Shown here: piece after piece, positions 27,469 to 35,683 of the stretch | Layout: every line of letters begins with the position of its first letter | Position numbering within the stretch: position 1 is the stretch's first letter | Assembly: GCA_900766135.1 (NCBI GenBank) | Contig: CAAFUF010000039.1 | Location: forward strand, 108,655-172,654 | Reading direction: 5' to 3' | Origin: Paenibacillaceae bacterium | GTDB taxonomy: Bacteria; Bacillota; Bacilli; Paenibacillales; Paenibacillaceae | DNA length: 64,000 nt | The notes under the pieces: generated by a model | Seen by the model: only the letters and a program-made list of their open reading frames with translations | Database searches by the model: none | What the model was told of the DNA's origin: nothing | Translations under genes and position numbers: made by a program

Positions 27469-27497
27469 TTGAGCGATCGGGGGAGAAGGAGTATAAT
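27469..27497 (+). promoter_or_regulatory. Sigma-A type promoter for the IscA-like gene
   Basis: TTGAGC, 17-base spacer, TATAAT, placed 24 bases before the ATG. Confidence 0.7.
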
Positions 27498-27520
27498 TTT
27501 CATAAAGGAGTGAGTACACG

Positions 27521-27877
27521 ATGATTACCATAAGCGACAGCGCCATGGCGCGGATTAAAGATATGTTAGCCGAAGAAGAAACGCCGAATATGTTCTTGCG
27601 TGTCGGAGTGAATCCCGGCGGCTGCAGCGGTTTCTCCTATGGCATGGGCCTCGATGACCAGGAGAGCGAAGAGGACGTATATATGGACATTAAGGGGCTT
27701 AAGGTGGTCGTGGATAAGGAAAGCATCCGCTATTTGAACGGCTTGGAGATCGACTTCAAGGAATCCGGCATGAGCGGGGGGTTCACCATCCACAACCCGA
27801 ACGCGATCGCCACCTGCGGCTGCGGCCAATCGTTCCGCTTTAAGGACGAAGAGGGTCAGCCGCAGCCTTGCGATTGA
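27521..27877 (+). CDS. A-type Fe-S carrier (HesB/IscA/ErpA family)
   Basis: 118 residues. The three cluster-binding cysteines are in NPGGCSGFSYG (about residue 38) and ATCGCGQSF (about 103-105). It carries iron-sulphur clusters between scaffold and target. ATG 27521 follows AAAGGAG. It corresponds in place and kind to the Bacillus YutM/YneR group near nfu. The C-terminal KDEEGQPQPCD adds an extra cysteine. Confidence 0.9.
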   Translation: MITISDSAMARIKDMLAEEETPNMFLRVGVNPGGCSGFSYGMGLDDQESEEDVYMDIKGLKVVVDKESIRYLNGLEIDFKESGMSGGFTIHNPNAIATCGCGQSFRFKDEEGQPQPCD

Positions 27878-28144
27878 TCAGAACGATGCGATTCCAGAGC
27901 CTACTTCTGTGGCAGAGCTTCAACAGATGCCAAAGAAAGTAGTGTTCTAATCGATGTTTGGATGCCGCATTTTCGCGATAACATGGCAGAGCTTGCCGTC
28001 AAGAAGACGCTGACCATTCCTAAATGGCTAGATGATCTAGCGGCGGAGAGTCGAGTCCATTACTCGCATATCCTGCAAGATGCATTAAAAGAATACCTTG
28101 GCGTCAGCGAGCGGAAAGAGCTTCGTAAAGGTAATAAGCAATAA
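27876..28144 (+). pseudogene. hicB antitoxin remnant (frameshifted, N-terminally truncated)
   Basis: After the IscA-like stop the DNA encodes DQNDAIPEPTSVAELQ in one frame. A shift near 27940 then leads into VLIDVWMPHFRDN, and the C-terminal ribbon-helix-helix AVKKTLTIPKWLDDLAAES.. ends at 28144. The order and wording match the end of HicB antitoxins. The N-terminal partial RNase H-like domain and any hicA toxin are missing. An ATG at 27962 could still yield about 60 residues, but it would lack the toxin-binding part. Confidence 0.7.
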
Positions 28145-28157
28145 CGGTTATCAATTG

Positions 28158-28190
28158 AAAAGGGACTCTTCCATCGGAAGAGTCCCTTTA
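28158..28190. terminator. Terminator between hicB remnant and AI-2E-type permease
   Basis: AAGGGACTCTTCC and GGAAGAGTCCCTT form a perfect stem with ATC loop; A and T tracts on either side make it usable on both strands. Confidence 0.85.
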
Positions 28191-28191
28191 T

Positions 28192-29385
28192 TTATGGCTG
28201 CGATTCGTCCGCGGGTTCGGGATCAGCATCTTGGTCAGGGCCAGGCGCGCCTGTCTCCTCGTACAAATGCGAACGCCGTTCGAACCATTGGAACAGATGG
28301 GTGAAGATCACCTTGAGCACGGCGTAACCCGGCACGGCCAAAATGACGCCCAGCACGCCAAACAGATTGCCGGCGGTCAGGATGACGAAGATGATCGTAA
28401 TCGGATGGACCCGAAGCGTCTTGCCCATGATTTGCGGCGAGATGAACTTGCCTTCGATCAGCTGGACGACCGTCCAGACAACGATCAGCTTCAGCAGCAT
28501 GATCGGCGACGTGACGATGGCGACGATAATCGCCGGCGTGATTGCGATGGCCGGACCGAGGTACGGCACGATGCTCGTGAACGAAGCGATGATCGCGAGC
28601 GTCAAGGAATAATCCAGGCCGATGATCAGGAACCCGACATACATCAACGCCCCGATGCAGAAGCTGACGATGATTTGCCCGCGGATATAGGAGCTGATCT
28701 GGCCGTTCATCTCGGTCATGACATGATGCGTCTGTTCGCGGAAGCGGACCGGCACGTAACGCAGGATGAATCTCGGCAGCTTCTTGCCGTCTTTTAGCAG
28801 GTAAAATAAGATGAACGGCACGGTGACGATCGCCAGCACGACGTTCTTGATCGCGCCCAAGAATCCGCCGAGGCCGGACCAGGCGTTGTTCAGCAGAGCC
28901 GTTCCCTGTTCCGACAACGAATTCGACACATCGTCGAGATGAAAGCCGGTCGACTCCTGAACCTGATGGTAGAAGTTGCTGCCGATCATGCTTTCGAACT
29001 GCCGCTGCACTTCTGCAGTATATCTCGGGAAATTATCGATCAAACTCGTAATCTGCTCCTGAACCAAGGGGATAACGGTCATGATCAGCACCGTCAGAAT
29101 CCCCGCGATGAACAGGTACAATCCGGTAATCGTGTACACCCGGCGGATTCGCTTGGTCTCCAGCCAATCCACCAGCGGGTTCAGCAGATAATAAATCGCT
29201 CCGGTCAGCACAATCGGCAGCAACACCGTTTTTAGCAACACCGTAAGCGGTTTGAACACGAACGGGATTTTGGCGAACACCAAAATATTCAAGCCAATCA
29301 GCAACAAGACGAGCAGAAATACCACGAAACGGTTGTTTAGAAAAAATCTTCTGAATCGGTCTCCCCAAGGTTGCGTGCTTCCCAT
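28192..29385 (-). CDS. AI-2E family transporter (YueF-like)
   Basis: 397 residues with about eight membrane helices, the central LLKDGKKLP..VPVRFREQTHHVMTEMNGQISSYIRGQIIVSF region and the YLGPAIAITPAII and NLFGVLGVILAVPGYA loops of the AI-2E/UPF0118 family. Family members export autoinducer-2 or move Na+/H+; which applies here is unknown. The C-terminus is acidic and Pro-rich. Monocistronic. Confidence 0.85.
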   Translation of the reverse strand: MGSTQPWGDRFRRFFLNNRFVVFLLVLLLIGLNILVFAKIPFVFKPLTVLLKTVLLPIVLTGAIYYLLNPLVDWLETKRIRRVYTITGLYLFIAGILTVLIMTVIPLVQEQITSLIDNFPRYTAEVQRQFESMIGSNFYHQVQESTGFHLDDVSNSLSEQGTALLNNAWSGLGGFLGAIKNVVLAIVTVPFILFYLLKDGKKLPRFILRYVPVRFREQTHHVMTEMNGQISSYIRGQIIVSFCIGALMYVGFLIIGLDYSLTLAIIASFTSIVPYLGPAIAITPAIIVAIVTSPIMLLKLIVVWTVVQLIEGKFISPQIMGKTLRVHPITIIFVILTAGNLFGVLGVILAVPGYAVLKVIFTHLFQWFERRSHLYEETGAPGPDQDADPEPADESQP

Positions 29386-29485
29386 GCCACATGACCCTCC
29401 TGTATCTTCCTTCTATCTCAAGCATCGATGATTTCTATGTAGTAATACGTATTAAAGTGATTTGGTTTCACGTTTTTAAGGAAAA

Positions 29486-29522
29486 AAGCCCGGGGTCCCC
29501 CGCAGGCGATGACCCGAGCTTT
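29486..29522. terminator. Hairpin terminator
   Basis: AAAGCCCGGGGTC and GACCCGAGCTTTT pair imperfectly with A/T tracts on both sides. It most likely ends the small minus-strand gene at 29557-29781. Confidence 0.65.
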
Positions 29523-29556
29523 TCATCAGCAGTCGGGCGCCTGTACCCAACCCGTT

Positions 29557-29781
29557 TTAGAAAAATTGGCGATTGACCATCAGGACGACCAGGGAAGCCG
29601 CTGCCAGAGAAAAGACGATACAGCCGATTCCGAGACCTTTGCGCGTCGTCTTGGCCATTTTCAAGCCCGTAAGGAACAAGGCGACGGTGATGCCTGCCAG
29701 CACCAGCGACATGGCGATCATGGCAAACCAATAAAGCACTTCGAACAGATTTGCCTCAAACGAAGAATTCCCCGTATTCAA
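29557..29781 (-). CDS. Small two-TM membrane protein, unrecognised
   Basis: 74 residues with two hydrophobic segments (about 15-40 and 50-70) separated by KMAKTTRKG. The likely start is TTG 29781, with AAGGAG about 12 bases upstream. No family recognised. It has its own terminator, which supports a real gene. Confidence 0.55.
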   Translation of the reverse strand: MNTGNSSFEANLFEVLYWFAMIAMSLVLAGITVALFLTGLKMAKTTRKGLGIGCIVFSLAAASLVVLMVNRQFF

Positions 29782-29977
29782 AGCTTTTGATTTCTCCTTC
29801 CTCTGCTAGGTATAGACCAACGTCCCCCCTTAATATACGCGAAATCCTCTTTTTTGCATAGAAAGAGCCTGTGGCCGGACGCGCGGGAGAAAGGGCTTTA
29901 AGCCTTGGACAATCATCCAAGAATATTAATCTACAAATGAGTAGGATATCGTATAGTGCGAGAAAGGGGATGGTGTC

Positions 29978-30640
29978 ATGGCGGGAAGACAATTAGCCAA
30001 TAAATGGCTCAAAACCGAGGCGCTTCTAAGCAACGCGGACGTGGCCGCCCACATACCGCAAACCCGATTGTACGGTGCCGATTCGTTAAGAAGCATGCTG
30101 CATCAGTTCGGCATGGTCGTAATTAAGCCGCTTCGCGGCGGCGGGGGCTACGGCGTGATCAAGGTGACCTATGCCGGCGGCGTTTATGCTTATACCTATA
30201 TGTCGCGGAGACACGGCTTCGGAAGCTTTGAAGCGATGTTCCGGGCATTAAATCGCGTGAAGGTTGGACGCAAGTACATGATCCAGCAAGGGATTCATTT
30301 GGCCCGGATCGCCGGGCGCCCCATCGACTACCGGGTGAAGGTCGTTAAGGAGAACGGAGCCTGGGTATACCGTTCGATGGTCGGCCGGTTAGCCCGGCCC
30401 GGGCTGTTCGTGACCAACTTGTGCAAGGGCGGGACAATGCTCAGCGCACGCGAGGGGCTCAGCCGTTCGTTAAGCCGCAGAGCCGCCGGGCGCAAGCGGG
30501 GGGAAATGCGCTCATTGACCAATACGTGCGTGCAAATTTTGGAGACCCGGTTTCCGGGCATTGGACAATTGGGTTTTGATTATGGCGTAGACCGTAACGG
30601 CAAGATCTGGATTTTTGAAGTCAATACGCGGCCGCAATAA
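29978..30640 (+). CDS. YheC/YheD-like ATP-grasp protein
   Basis: 220 residues. The stretch VIKPLRGGGGYGVIKV, GRPIDYRVKVVKENGAWVYRSMVGRLA and the C-terminal GFDYGVDRNGKIWIFEVNTRPQ are typical of the YheC/YheD ATP-grasp group found on spores or in spore coats of Bacillaceae. It is shorter than YheC/D, consisting of the ATP-grasp part only. ATG 29978 follows GAAAGGGGATGGTGTC. The substrate is unknown. Confidence 0.8.
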   Translation: MAGRQLANKWLKTEALLSNADVAAHIPQTRLYGADSLRSMLHQFGMVVIKPLRGGGGYGVIKVTYAGGVYAYTYMSRRHGFGSFEAMFRALNRVKVGRKYMIQQGIHLARIAGRPIDYRVKVVKENGAWVYRSMVGRLARPGLFVTNLCKGGTMLSAREGLSRSLSRRAAGRKRGEMRSLTNTCVQILETRFPGIGQLGFDYGVDRNGKIWIFEVNTRPQ

Positions 30641-30695
30641 GCTCGGAAGGTCGGATAATAAAAAAATTTTTGGAGAATTATGGGAACAAATGTCC

Positions 30696-30796
30696 TGTGA
30701 ATAACTTTTATCCACATTATACCATTAGTTTTTTCAACGCTTTTCGATAATTACTAACATGTTATTCACAGGATTTCCACAAGGGATTGTGGATAA
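30696..30796. promoter_or_regulatory. DnaA-box cluster upstream of sda
   Basis: Four DnaA-box-like 9-mers are present: TGTGAATAA (30696-30704), TTATCCACA (30708-30716, perfect), TTATTCACA (30762-30770) and TGTGGATAA (30788-30796, perfect on the other strand). They sit just upstream of the sda promoter. In B. subtilis DnaA bound at such boxes activates sda, linking replication to the block on sporulation. Two further box-like words (TGTGGACAA near 31012, TTATCCCCA near 31049) lie after sda. Confidence 0.85.
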
Positions 30797-30805
30797 GAGG
30801 AACAC

Positions 30806-30834
30806 TTGTTCTACTAAACTTTTCCTGTTATGAT
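30806..30834 (+). promoter_or_regulatory. sda promoter
   Basis: TTGTTC, 17-base spacer, TATGAT, starting ten bases after the last DnaA box and 30 bases before the sda start. Confidence 0.7.
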
Positions 30835-30864
30835 GAGGAAAATACTAGAAAGGATGTGTTATCA

Positions 30865-31008
30865 ATGGCGCTGTTAACGGATGAGTTGCTCCTGGAATCC
30901 TATCAGAAGGCGACCGAACTGCAATTAGATCGGGAGTTTATCGCACTGCTGTTAGCCGAAATCCGCAAACGCGAATTAGAGCTTGCCGCGCCGTCCGTTC
31001 TGCACTGA
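30865..31008 (+). CDS. sda: Sporulation checkpoint inhibitor Sda
   Basis: 47 residues, a helical hairpin: TDELLLESYQKATELQLDREFIALLLAEIRKREL matches Sda closely. Sda binds the sporulation histidine kinase KinA and blocks phosphorelay start when replication initiation or DNA integrity is disturbed. ATG 30865 follows AGAAAGGATGTGTTATCA. The DnaA boxes and promoter directly upstream reproduce the known control circuit. Confidence 0.92.
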   Translation: MALLTDELLLESYQKATELQLDREFIALLLAEIRKRELELAAPSVLH

Positions 31009-31061
31009 ATTGTGGACAACCTGGCTATCTCCCAGTTGTATTGCGAAGTTATCCCCAACCA

Positions 31062-31310
31062 TCAAGGCGCCTGCCAGGCGTTGACATGATATATATAAGC
31101 TTCATGACAATGCGGACACTGCACGACATGTTCGCAGCCGGAAGGAATACGCGCGGAGATGGCTGAGGTATACTGATCAGCGGAGCCGTAAGGGCTGTAA
31201 GGCCCGGCGTAGTCTTCTTTTTTTCCCGCATTCTCCAGAATGTATCCGCAATCGGGGCAGGTGGCGGTTAATGCAGCCAAACCGTTGCATAACGGGCATA
31301 TAAATGGCAA
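31062..31310 (-). CDS. Small double zinc-ribbon protein
   Basis: 82 residues with two Cys pairs near the N-terminus (CPLCNGLAALTATCPDCGY) and CPHCHEAY near the C-terminus, with a Tyr/Gly/Ser-rich linker. The likely start is TTG 31310, after AAAGGAG on the minus strand. It probably binds zinc; no function known. The upstream gene (ferredoxin reductase) shares its strand. Confidence 0.65.
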   Translation of the reverse strand: MPFICPLCNGLAALTATCPDCGYILENAGKKEDYAGPYSPYGSADQYTSAISARIPSGCEHVVQCPHCHEAYIYHVNAWQAP

Positions 31311-31364
31311 AGGGTATCTCTCCTTTACGGCAGAATCTTCCGTAAGGTTAAGATACCCTTTTAT
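31311..31364 (-). terminator. Hairpin between yumC-like gene and zinc-ribbon gene
   Basis: AAGGGTATCT and AGATACCCTT enclose an inner CCTTTACGG/CCGTAAGG stem. It overlaps the leader of the zinc-ribbon gene, whose AAAGGAG lies inside the stem, so it may attenuate that gene as well as end the upstream one. Confidence 0.55.
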
Positions 31365-31403
31365 TTGTTAGAACATGTAATAACGCGAATAACCTCTATA
31401 AAA

Positions 31404-32402
31404 CTACAGCTTCATGTTGCTGCTGTGGCCCGGGGACAGCTTCGCTTCCGGATCGATGTAGACTTTGGCATTGTTGACCGCTGTCGGCGCTTCGCCAAAT
31501 CCTACCGCAATCAGGTCCAATTTGCCGGGATATGTCGTAATGTCACCGGCGGCAAAGATGCCGGGAATCGAGCTTTCCATCCGGGAATCGACGACAATAG
31601 CGTTGCTTTCGATGTCGAGACCCCATTCGGCGATCGGTCCCAGCGAAGAAACGAAACCGAAATTGACGATGACGTCGTCCACGGCGATCTCTTGGGTCTC
31701 CTTCGTTTTCACATCCGCCAGTGTGACGCGCTCGATCCGTTCGTCGCCGTGCAGCTCCGCGATTTCCGTCGGCGTAATGACCTGCACCCGGGATGCCATC
31801 AGCTTCTCGACGCTGTGCTCATGCGCCCGGAATTTGTCGCGGCGGTGAATCAGCGTGACCTGCTCCGCGATCGGCTCCAGCATCAGCGCCCAGTCGACGG
31901 CGGAATCGCCGCCGCCGCTGATCAGCACTTTCTTCCCGCTGAAGCGGTTCATGTCGCTGACGAAATAATGCAGGTTCGTTTTCTCGAAGCGTGCGGCATT
32001 CTCCAGATCCAGACGGCGCGGTTCAAAGGCGCCGACCCCTGCGGTGATGATCAAGGCGCGCGCATGATGCACGTCTTTATCGGTCGTCACCACAAAATGG
32101 CGCTCCTCCTTCTTCTCGATTTGCAGCACCCGTTCCTCCAGACGAATATCCGGCTCGAACAGCTTCAACTGCTCATTCAAGTTGTTGATGAGCTCCTGGC
32201 CTGTCACTTTAGGAAAGCCGGCGATGTCGTAAATATATTTCTCAGGGTAGAGGGCAGCAACTTGCCCCCCCAGCTGAGGCATACTTTCAATCAGTTTGAC
32301 GGAAGCTTTTCTCATTCCGCCGTAAAATGCGGCAAACATGCCCGCCGGTCCGCCCCCGATAATCAGGAGATCAGTGAATTCGGCGTTGTTTTGGGATGAC
32401 AC
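31404..32402 (-). CDS. Ferredoxin/flavodoxin-NADP+ reductase, thioredoxin-reductase-like (YumC)
   Basis: 332 residues. FAD motif LLIIGGGPAGMFAAFYGGMR, NADPH motif VLISGGGDSAVDWAL near residue 160 and AAGDITTYPGKLDLIAVGFGEA near residue 285. The CxxC redox pair of thioredoxin reductase is absent, as in the YumC-type FNR group. It transfers electrons between NADPH and ferredoxin or flavodoxin. GTG start at 32402. Confidence 0.92.
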   Translation of the reverse strand: MSSQNNAEFTDLLIIGGGPAGMFAAFYGGMRKASVKLIESMPQLGGQVAALYPEKYIYDIAGFPKVTGQELINNLNEQLKLFEPDIRLEERVLQIEKKEERHFVVTTDKDVHHARALIITAGVGAFEPRRLDLENAARFEKTNLHYFVSDMNRFSGKKVLISGGGDSAVDWALMLEPIAEQVTLIHRRDKFRAHEHSVEKLMASRVQVITPTEIAELHGDERIERVTLADVKTKETQEIAVDDVIVNFGFVSSLGPIAEWGLDIESNAIVVDSRMESSIPGIFAAGDITTYPGKLDLIAVGFGEAPTAVNNAKVYIDPEAKLSPGHSSNMKL

Positions 32403-32744
32403 GGGCCAAACACCTCCAGATGGTTTCTTCTTTCTAACTATAATGTCAATTCTACTTTATTATAAACGTCACACACCCGCTTGCAAAGGCAAGCTCAAAA
32501 CTGTCGAAAATATGGAAAAGAATCCGTTGAAAGTCCTACAGTTACAGGTAAAATAAGACTTGATCTTTTAGGCAAAAGTCGATATCATTCAAATGTATGC
32601 ACTCATATTTGTGACGAAAAAAGTACATTTATGATTATACGACAGAAGGCTTTTGCTCATCCTATAAATAAGGGTTAAACTAATTGTGACAATTGTCTCT
32701 GACTTCATGAAACGGCTGGATAGGGTACGAAAGACTGGATTTTT

Positions 32745-32762
32745 ATGTGTTAATTTTCACAT
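32745..32762. promoter_or_regulatory. Possible Rex-type operator before ndh
   Basis: ATGTGTTAATTTTCACAT is an 18-base inverted repeat (ATGTG-N8-CACAT) resembling the TTGTGAA-N4-TTCACAA redox-sensor Rex site, 58 bases before the ndh start. Rex represses ndh in Bacillus when NADH is low. The rest of 32403-32744 is AT-rich with no gene seen. Confidence 0.4.
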
Positions 32763-32820
32763 TGCGTTTTTTGGTTTAATTCAAATATAGAGTGTGCAAA
32801 ATTGGAAGGAGAACAAATAC

Positions 32821-34014
32821 ATGAGTACCATACCCAAAATTGTAATTCTAGGTGCGGGTTATGGCGGCATTCTTACCGCGCAGCGGCTGCAGAAAGAACT
32901 GAATTACAATGAAGCGGACGTCACCCTGGTGAATCGGCACGACTATCATTATTTCACGACCCATCTGCATATGCCGGCTGCCGGGACGGACTCCATCGAA
33001 CATACCCGGGTAGCGATTTCCAAATTGATTGACGAATTCAAAATCGACCTTGTGAAATCGAACGTACAGGAGATTCGTTTGGCCGACAAGAAGGTCGTGC
33101 TGCAAGACGGAACCCTTTCTTATGATTACCTGATTATCGCGCTGGGCGGGGAGCCGGAATCCTTTGGCATCCCGGGATTGACGGAATATGCGATGACGAT
33201 CCGCAGCATCAATTCCGTCCGCCTGATCCGCCAGCATATCGAATATCAATTTGCGATGTACAAAATGGACGAAAGCCGGACCGACCGTCTGAACTTCGTG
33301 GTAGGCGGCGCGGGATTCAGCGGCATCGAATTCGTGGCCGAGCTGGCCGACCGCATCCCGCAGCTGTGCAAGGAATACGACGTGGATCCGAACTTCGTGA
33401 ACGTGTATAACGTGGAAGCCGCGCCAACGGCTCTGCCGGGCTTCGATCCTGAACTGGTCGAATACGCGATGGACGTGCTTAAGAAGAAAGGCGTACAGTT
33501 CAAAATCGGCGTAGCGATCAAGGAGTGCACGCCGGATGGTGTTATTTTGGCCACCGGCGAGGAAATTAAGTCGCAAACGGTCATTTGGACCGGCGGCATC
33601 CGCGGCAACCGTCTGATCGAAGCGGCTGGCTTCGAGACCGCGCGCGGACGGGTGAAAATCGACGATTATCTGCGTGCGCCCGGACACGACAACGTCTTTA
33701 TCATCGGCGACAATTCGCTGATGTTTAATCCGGAGGGCCGCCCGTATCCGCCGACGGCGCAAATCGCGATGCAGCAAGGGGTGACCTGCGCGCAGAACGT
33801 GGTGGCGTCCATCCGCGGCAAGGAGCTCAAGAAGTTCGTGTTCAGCAACAAAGGAACGGTGGCTTCGCTTGGGAAAGGAGAAGCAGTCGCCAGCGCTTTC
33901 GGCAAGAAATACAAAGGTTGGGTAGCGGCCCAATTGAAGAAGCTGGTCGACATGCGTTATCTGTTCATTATCGGTGGAATTCCGCTCGTGTTGAAAAAAG
34001 GAAGATTCTTCTAA
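32821..34014 (+). CDS. ndh: Type II NADH dehydrogenase (NDH-2, YumB/Ndh-like)
   Basis: 397 residues from ATG 32821 (AGGAGAACAAATAC upstream). FAD motif VILGAGYGGILTAQ, NADH motif FVVGGAGFSGIEFVAELADR near residue 160, FIIGDNSLMFNPEGRPYPPTAQIAMQQG near residue 295, then a C-terminal amphipathic membrane-contact part. It oxidises NADH and reduces menaquinone without pumping protons, feeding the respiratory chain. A small gene follows one base after the stop. Confidence 0.92.
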   Translation: MSTIPKIVILGAGYGGILTAQRLQKELNYNEADVTLVNRHDYHYFTTHLHMPAAGTDSIEHTRVAISKLIDEFKIDLVKSNVQEIRLADKKVVLQDGTLSYDYLIIALGGEPESFGIPGLTEYAMTIRSINSVRLIRQHIEYQFAMYKMDESRTDRLNFVVGGAGFSGIEFVAELADRIPQLCKEYDVDPNFVNVYNVEAAPTALPGFDPELVEYAMDVLKKKGVQFKIGVAIKECTPDGVILATGEEIKSQTVIWTGGIRGNRLIEAAGFETARGRVKIDDYLRAPGHDNVFIIGDNSLMFNPEGRPYPPTAQIAMQQGVTCAQNVVASIRGKELKKFVFSNKGTVASLGKGEAVASAFGKKYKGWVAAQLKKLVDMRYLFIIGGIPLVLKKGRFF

Positions 34015-34015
34015 G

Positions 34016-34261
34016 ATGCGTCATTGCAGCGTGCAGGTTCGGGGGTTGCTGACGCGCGACGAGCTGGATCGCTACAACGCCTTGATGGAAGTGGGTTCTT
34101 ATCTTGAATCCCAGCAGCGTTACGATTTCGCGTATACGGTACAGAAGGAAGTGGACCTTCTCATCCTGCCGGCGATCGAACGGCTGAAGGAGAAGAGCCG
34201 CGACCGTGACCGAGCGACGGCGGAGTTCCTGAAGTCGCTGGAGGCAGAAGAGGAAGAATAG
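34016..34261 (+). CDS. Small charged protein after ndh, unrecognised
   Basis: 81 residues, helical and charged (LTRDELDRYNALMEVGSYLESQQRYDFAYTVQKEVDLLILPAIERLKEK..EEEE). It begins directly after the ndh stop, so it is co-transcribed, and a terminator follows. No family recognised. Confidence 0.6.
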   Translation: MRHCSVQVRGLLTRDELDRYNALMEVGSYLESQQRYDFAYTVQKEVDLLILPAIERLKEKSRDRDRATAEFLKSLEAEEEE

Positions 34262-34265
34262 ATAT

Positions 34266-34308
34266 GAAAAAGGGTGTGCCGCTTGGAGAAGCTGGCACAC
34301 CCTTCTTT
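34266..34308. terminator. Terminator between the ndh operon and hemQ
   Basis: AAGGGTGTGCC pairs with GGCACACCCTT around an inner GCTT/AAGC stem; flanking A and T tracts allow both directions. Confidence 0.8.
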
Positions 34309-34320
34309 TAGTTGTATGAA

Positions 34321-35067
34321 TTACAGCTTCAGCATATCGTCTAATCGGTCCGCATTCAGCAGGTTGCCGACATAAAAGGCGCCAAACTCGCCGTAACGCG
34401 CACTGACTTCGTCAAACCGCATTTCGTAAACTAGCTTCTTGAACTGCAGCGCGTCGTCGGAGAACAGGGTGACGCCCCATTCCCAGTCGTCGAGGCCGAC
34501 GGACCCGGTGATGATCTGCTTCACTTTACCGGCATAGCTGCGTCCGATCAGACCGTGGCTCCGCATCATCTCGCGGCGCTCGTCCATCGACAGCATGTAC
34601 CAGTTGTCGCTGAGATCGCGCTTTTTGTTCATCGGGTAGAAGCAGATATGGTTCGACTTCGGCAGGATCGGCTGCAGGCGGGCCATAACCTCCGGGTTCG
34701 CCTTCGGGTCGCCGCCGCCGGAAGCGAGATAATTGCTCAGCTCGACGACGCTGACGTAGGAGTAGGCTTTGATCGTATATTCGGCAAAGGTCGTTTTGTT
34801 GAAGGCGTTCTCCAAAGCGTTCAGTTCTTCCAAGCTTTCGCGCAGGTGCATGAATACGATATCGGCCTTCTGGCCGACGATCGAATACACCGCGGAACTG
34901 CCGGTCTTGGATTCCTCCATCTGGTTCCATTCGTTCAGGAACGTGTGCAGCTCCTCCAGAGCTCCGGCGCGTTCCTCGTCATCCGCCGCTTTCCAGGCGG
35001 TCCAATCGATGGTGCGGAAATCGTGAAGCGCATACCAACCTTCTAAGGTTAAGGTAGCTTCATTCAT
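34321..35067 (-). CDS. hemQ: Coproheme decarboxylase HemQ
   Basis: 248 residues of the chlorite-dismutase-like fold. The heme-iron ligand His is in MMRSHGLIGRSYAGKV (about residue 172), and the catalytic Tyr lies in CFYPMNKKRD (about 145). It converts coproheme III to heme b, the last step of the Gram-positive heme pathway. ATG 35067 follows AGGAGTGATTATAC. Confidence 0.95.
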   Translation of the reverse strand: MNEATLTLEGWYALHDFRTIDWTAWKAADDEERAGALEELHTFLNEWNQMEESKTGSSAVYSIVGQKADIVFMHLRESLEELNALENAFNKTTFAEYTIKAYSYVSVVELSNYLASGGGDPKANPEVMARLQPILPKSNHICFYPMNKKRDLSDNWYMLSMDERREMMRSHGLIGRSYAGKVKQIITGSVGLDDWEWGVTLFSDDALQFKKLVYEMRFDEVSARYGEFGAFYVGNLLNADRLDDMLKL

Positions 35068-35263
35068 GTATAATCACTCCTAGATAGATTCTGATCCTGT
35101 TTCACGAATCGTCCATTACGCTTCTTATTGTAGCGCAAGGAGCACAAACGGGGCAAATCGATTCACTACATTTTCATGCAAAGTTCATTGCTTCGTTACA
35201 TAATATCTAGTAAACTAACTACTAGCTTGATTTGGTGTGATTTAAGTTATAGTTCGAACGGGC

Positions 35264-35290
35264 TTCGTGATCGAAAGATGCCTTTTTGAA
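35264..35290. repeat. Fragment of the MITE-like repeat
   Basis: TCGTGATCGAAAGATGCCTTTTTGAA matches the right end of the two full copies that follow, so this is a broken copy. Confidence 0.7.
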
Positions 35291-35308
35291 TGACCGTTAC
35301 AAAGAAGA

Positions 35309-35474
35309 TTCAAAAAGGCAGGTTTGGAGCACCGAGAAGGTTGGATGAAGCTAGGGGCTGAGTCGCGGAGCGTACTTTGGGGTACGCGAGCAATGGAAGA
35401 CCCGGCTGAATTCAAGATTCGACGTCGAATCATCTTCTCCGATTTGCCTCGTGATCGAAAGATGCCTTTTTGAA
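35309..35474. repeat. MITE-like element, copy 1
   Basis: 166 bases bounded by TTCAAAAAGGC and GCCTTTTTGAA. The inside carries GAGAAGGTTGGATGAAGC, GGGGCTGAGT..GCGGAGCGTAC, a GTACG hairpin, and GATTCGACGTCGAATC. A second copy follows after a 19-base spacer and a third lies inverted at 42810. It has no coding potential of its own. Confidence 0.85.
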
Positions 35475-35493
35475 TGACCGTTACAATGAAGAT

Positions 35494-35658
35494 TTAAAAA
35501 GGCGGGTTTGGAGCACCGAGAAGGTTGAATGAAGCAAGGGGCTGAGTAGCGGAGCGTACGTTTGGGTACGCGAGCAACGGAAGACCCGGCTGAATTCAAG
35601 ATTCGACGTCGAATCAACTTCTCTGATTTGCCTCGTGATCGAAAGATGCCTTTTTGAA
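35494..35658. repeat. MITE-like element, copy 2
   Basis: 165 bases, about 90% like copy 1 by eye, in the same orientation, with termini TTAAAAAGGC and GCCTTTTTGAA. The spacer TGACCGTTACAATGAAGA between copies 1 and 2 is nearly the same as the sequence left of copy 1, as in a tandem duplication. Confidence 0.85.
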
Positions 35659-35683
35659 TGACCTTTAGAAGGGTGGGGGAGCG

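Noticed and set aside
27962..28144. Stand-alone 60-codon regulator gene
   Set aside because: Preceding sequence in another frame matches the upstream part of HicB, so a frameshifted remnant fits better.
28231..28797. 188-codon plus-strand frame opposite the AI-2E-type permease
   Set aside because: Asp/Arg/His-rich antisense shadow of membrane-protein codons.
35242..35617. Two minus-strand frames of 63 and 88 codons starting MIRRRILNSAGSS
   Set aside because: They lie inside the tandem MITE-like copies and repeat with them; no ribosome site or conserved protein pattern.
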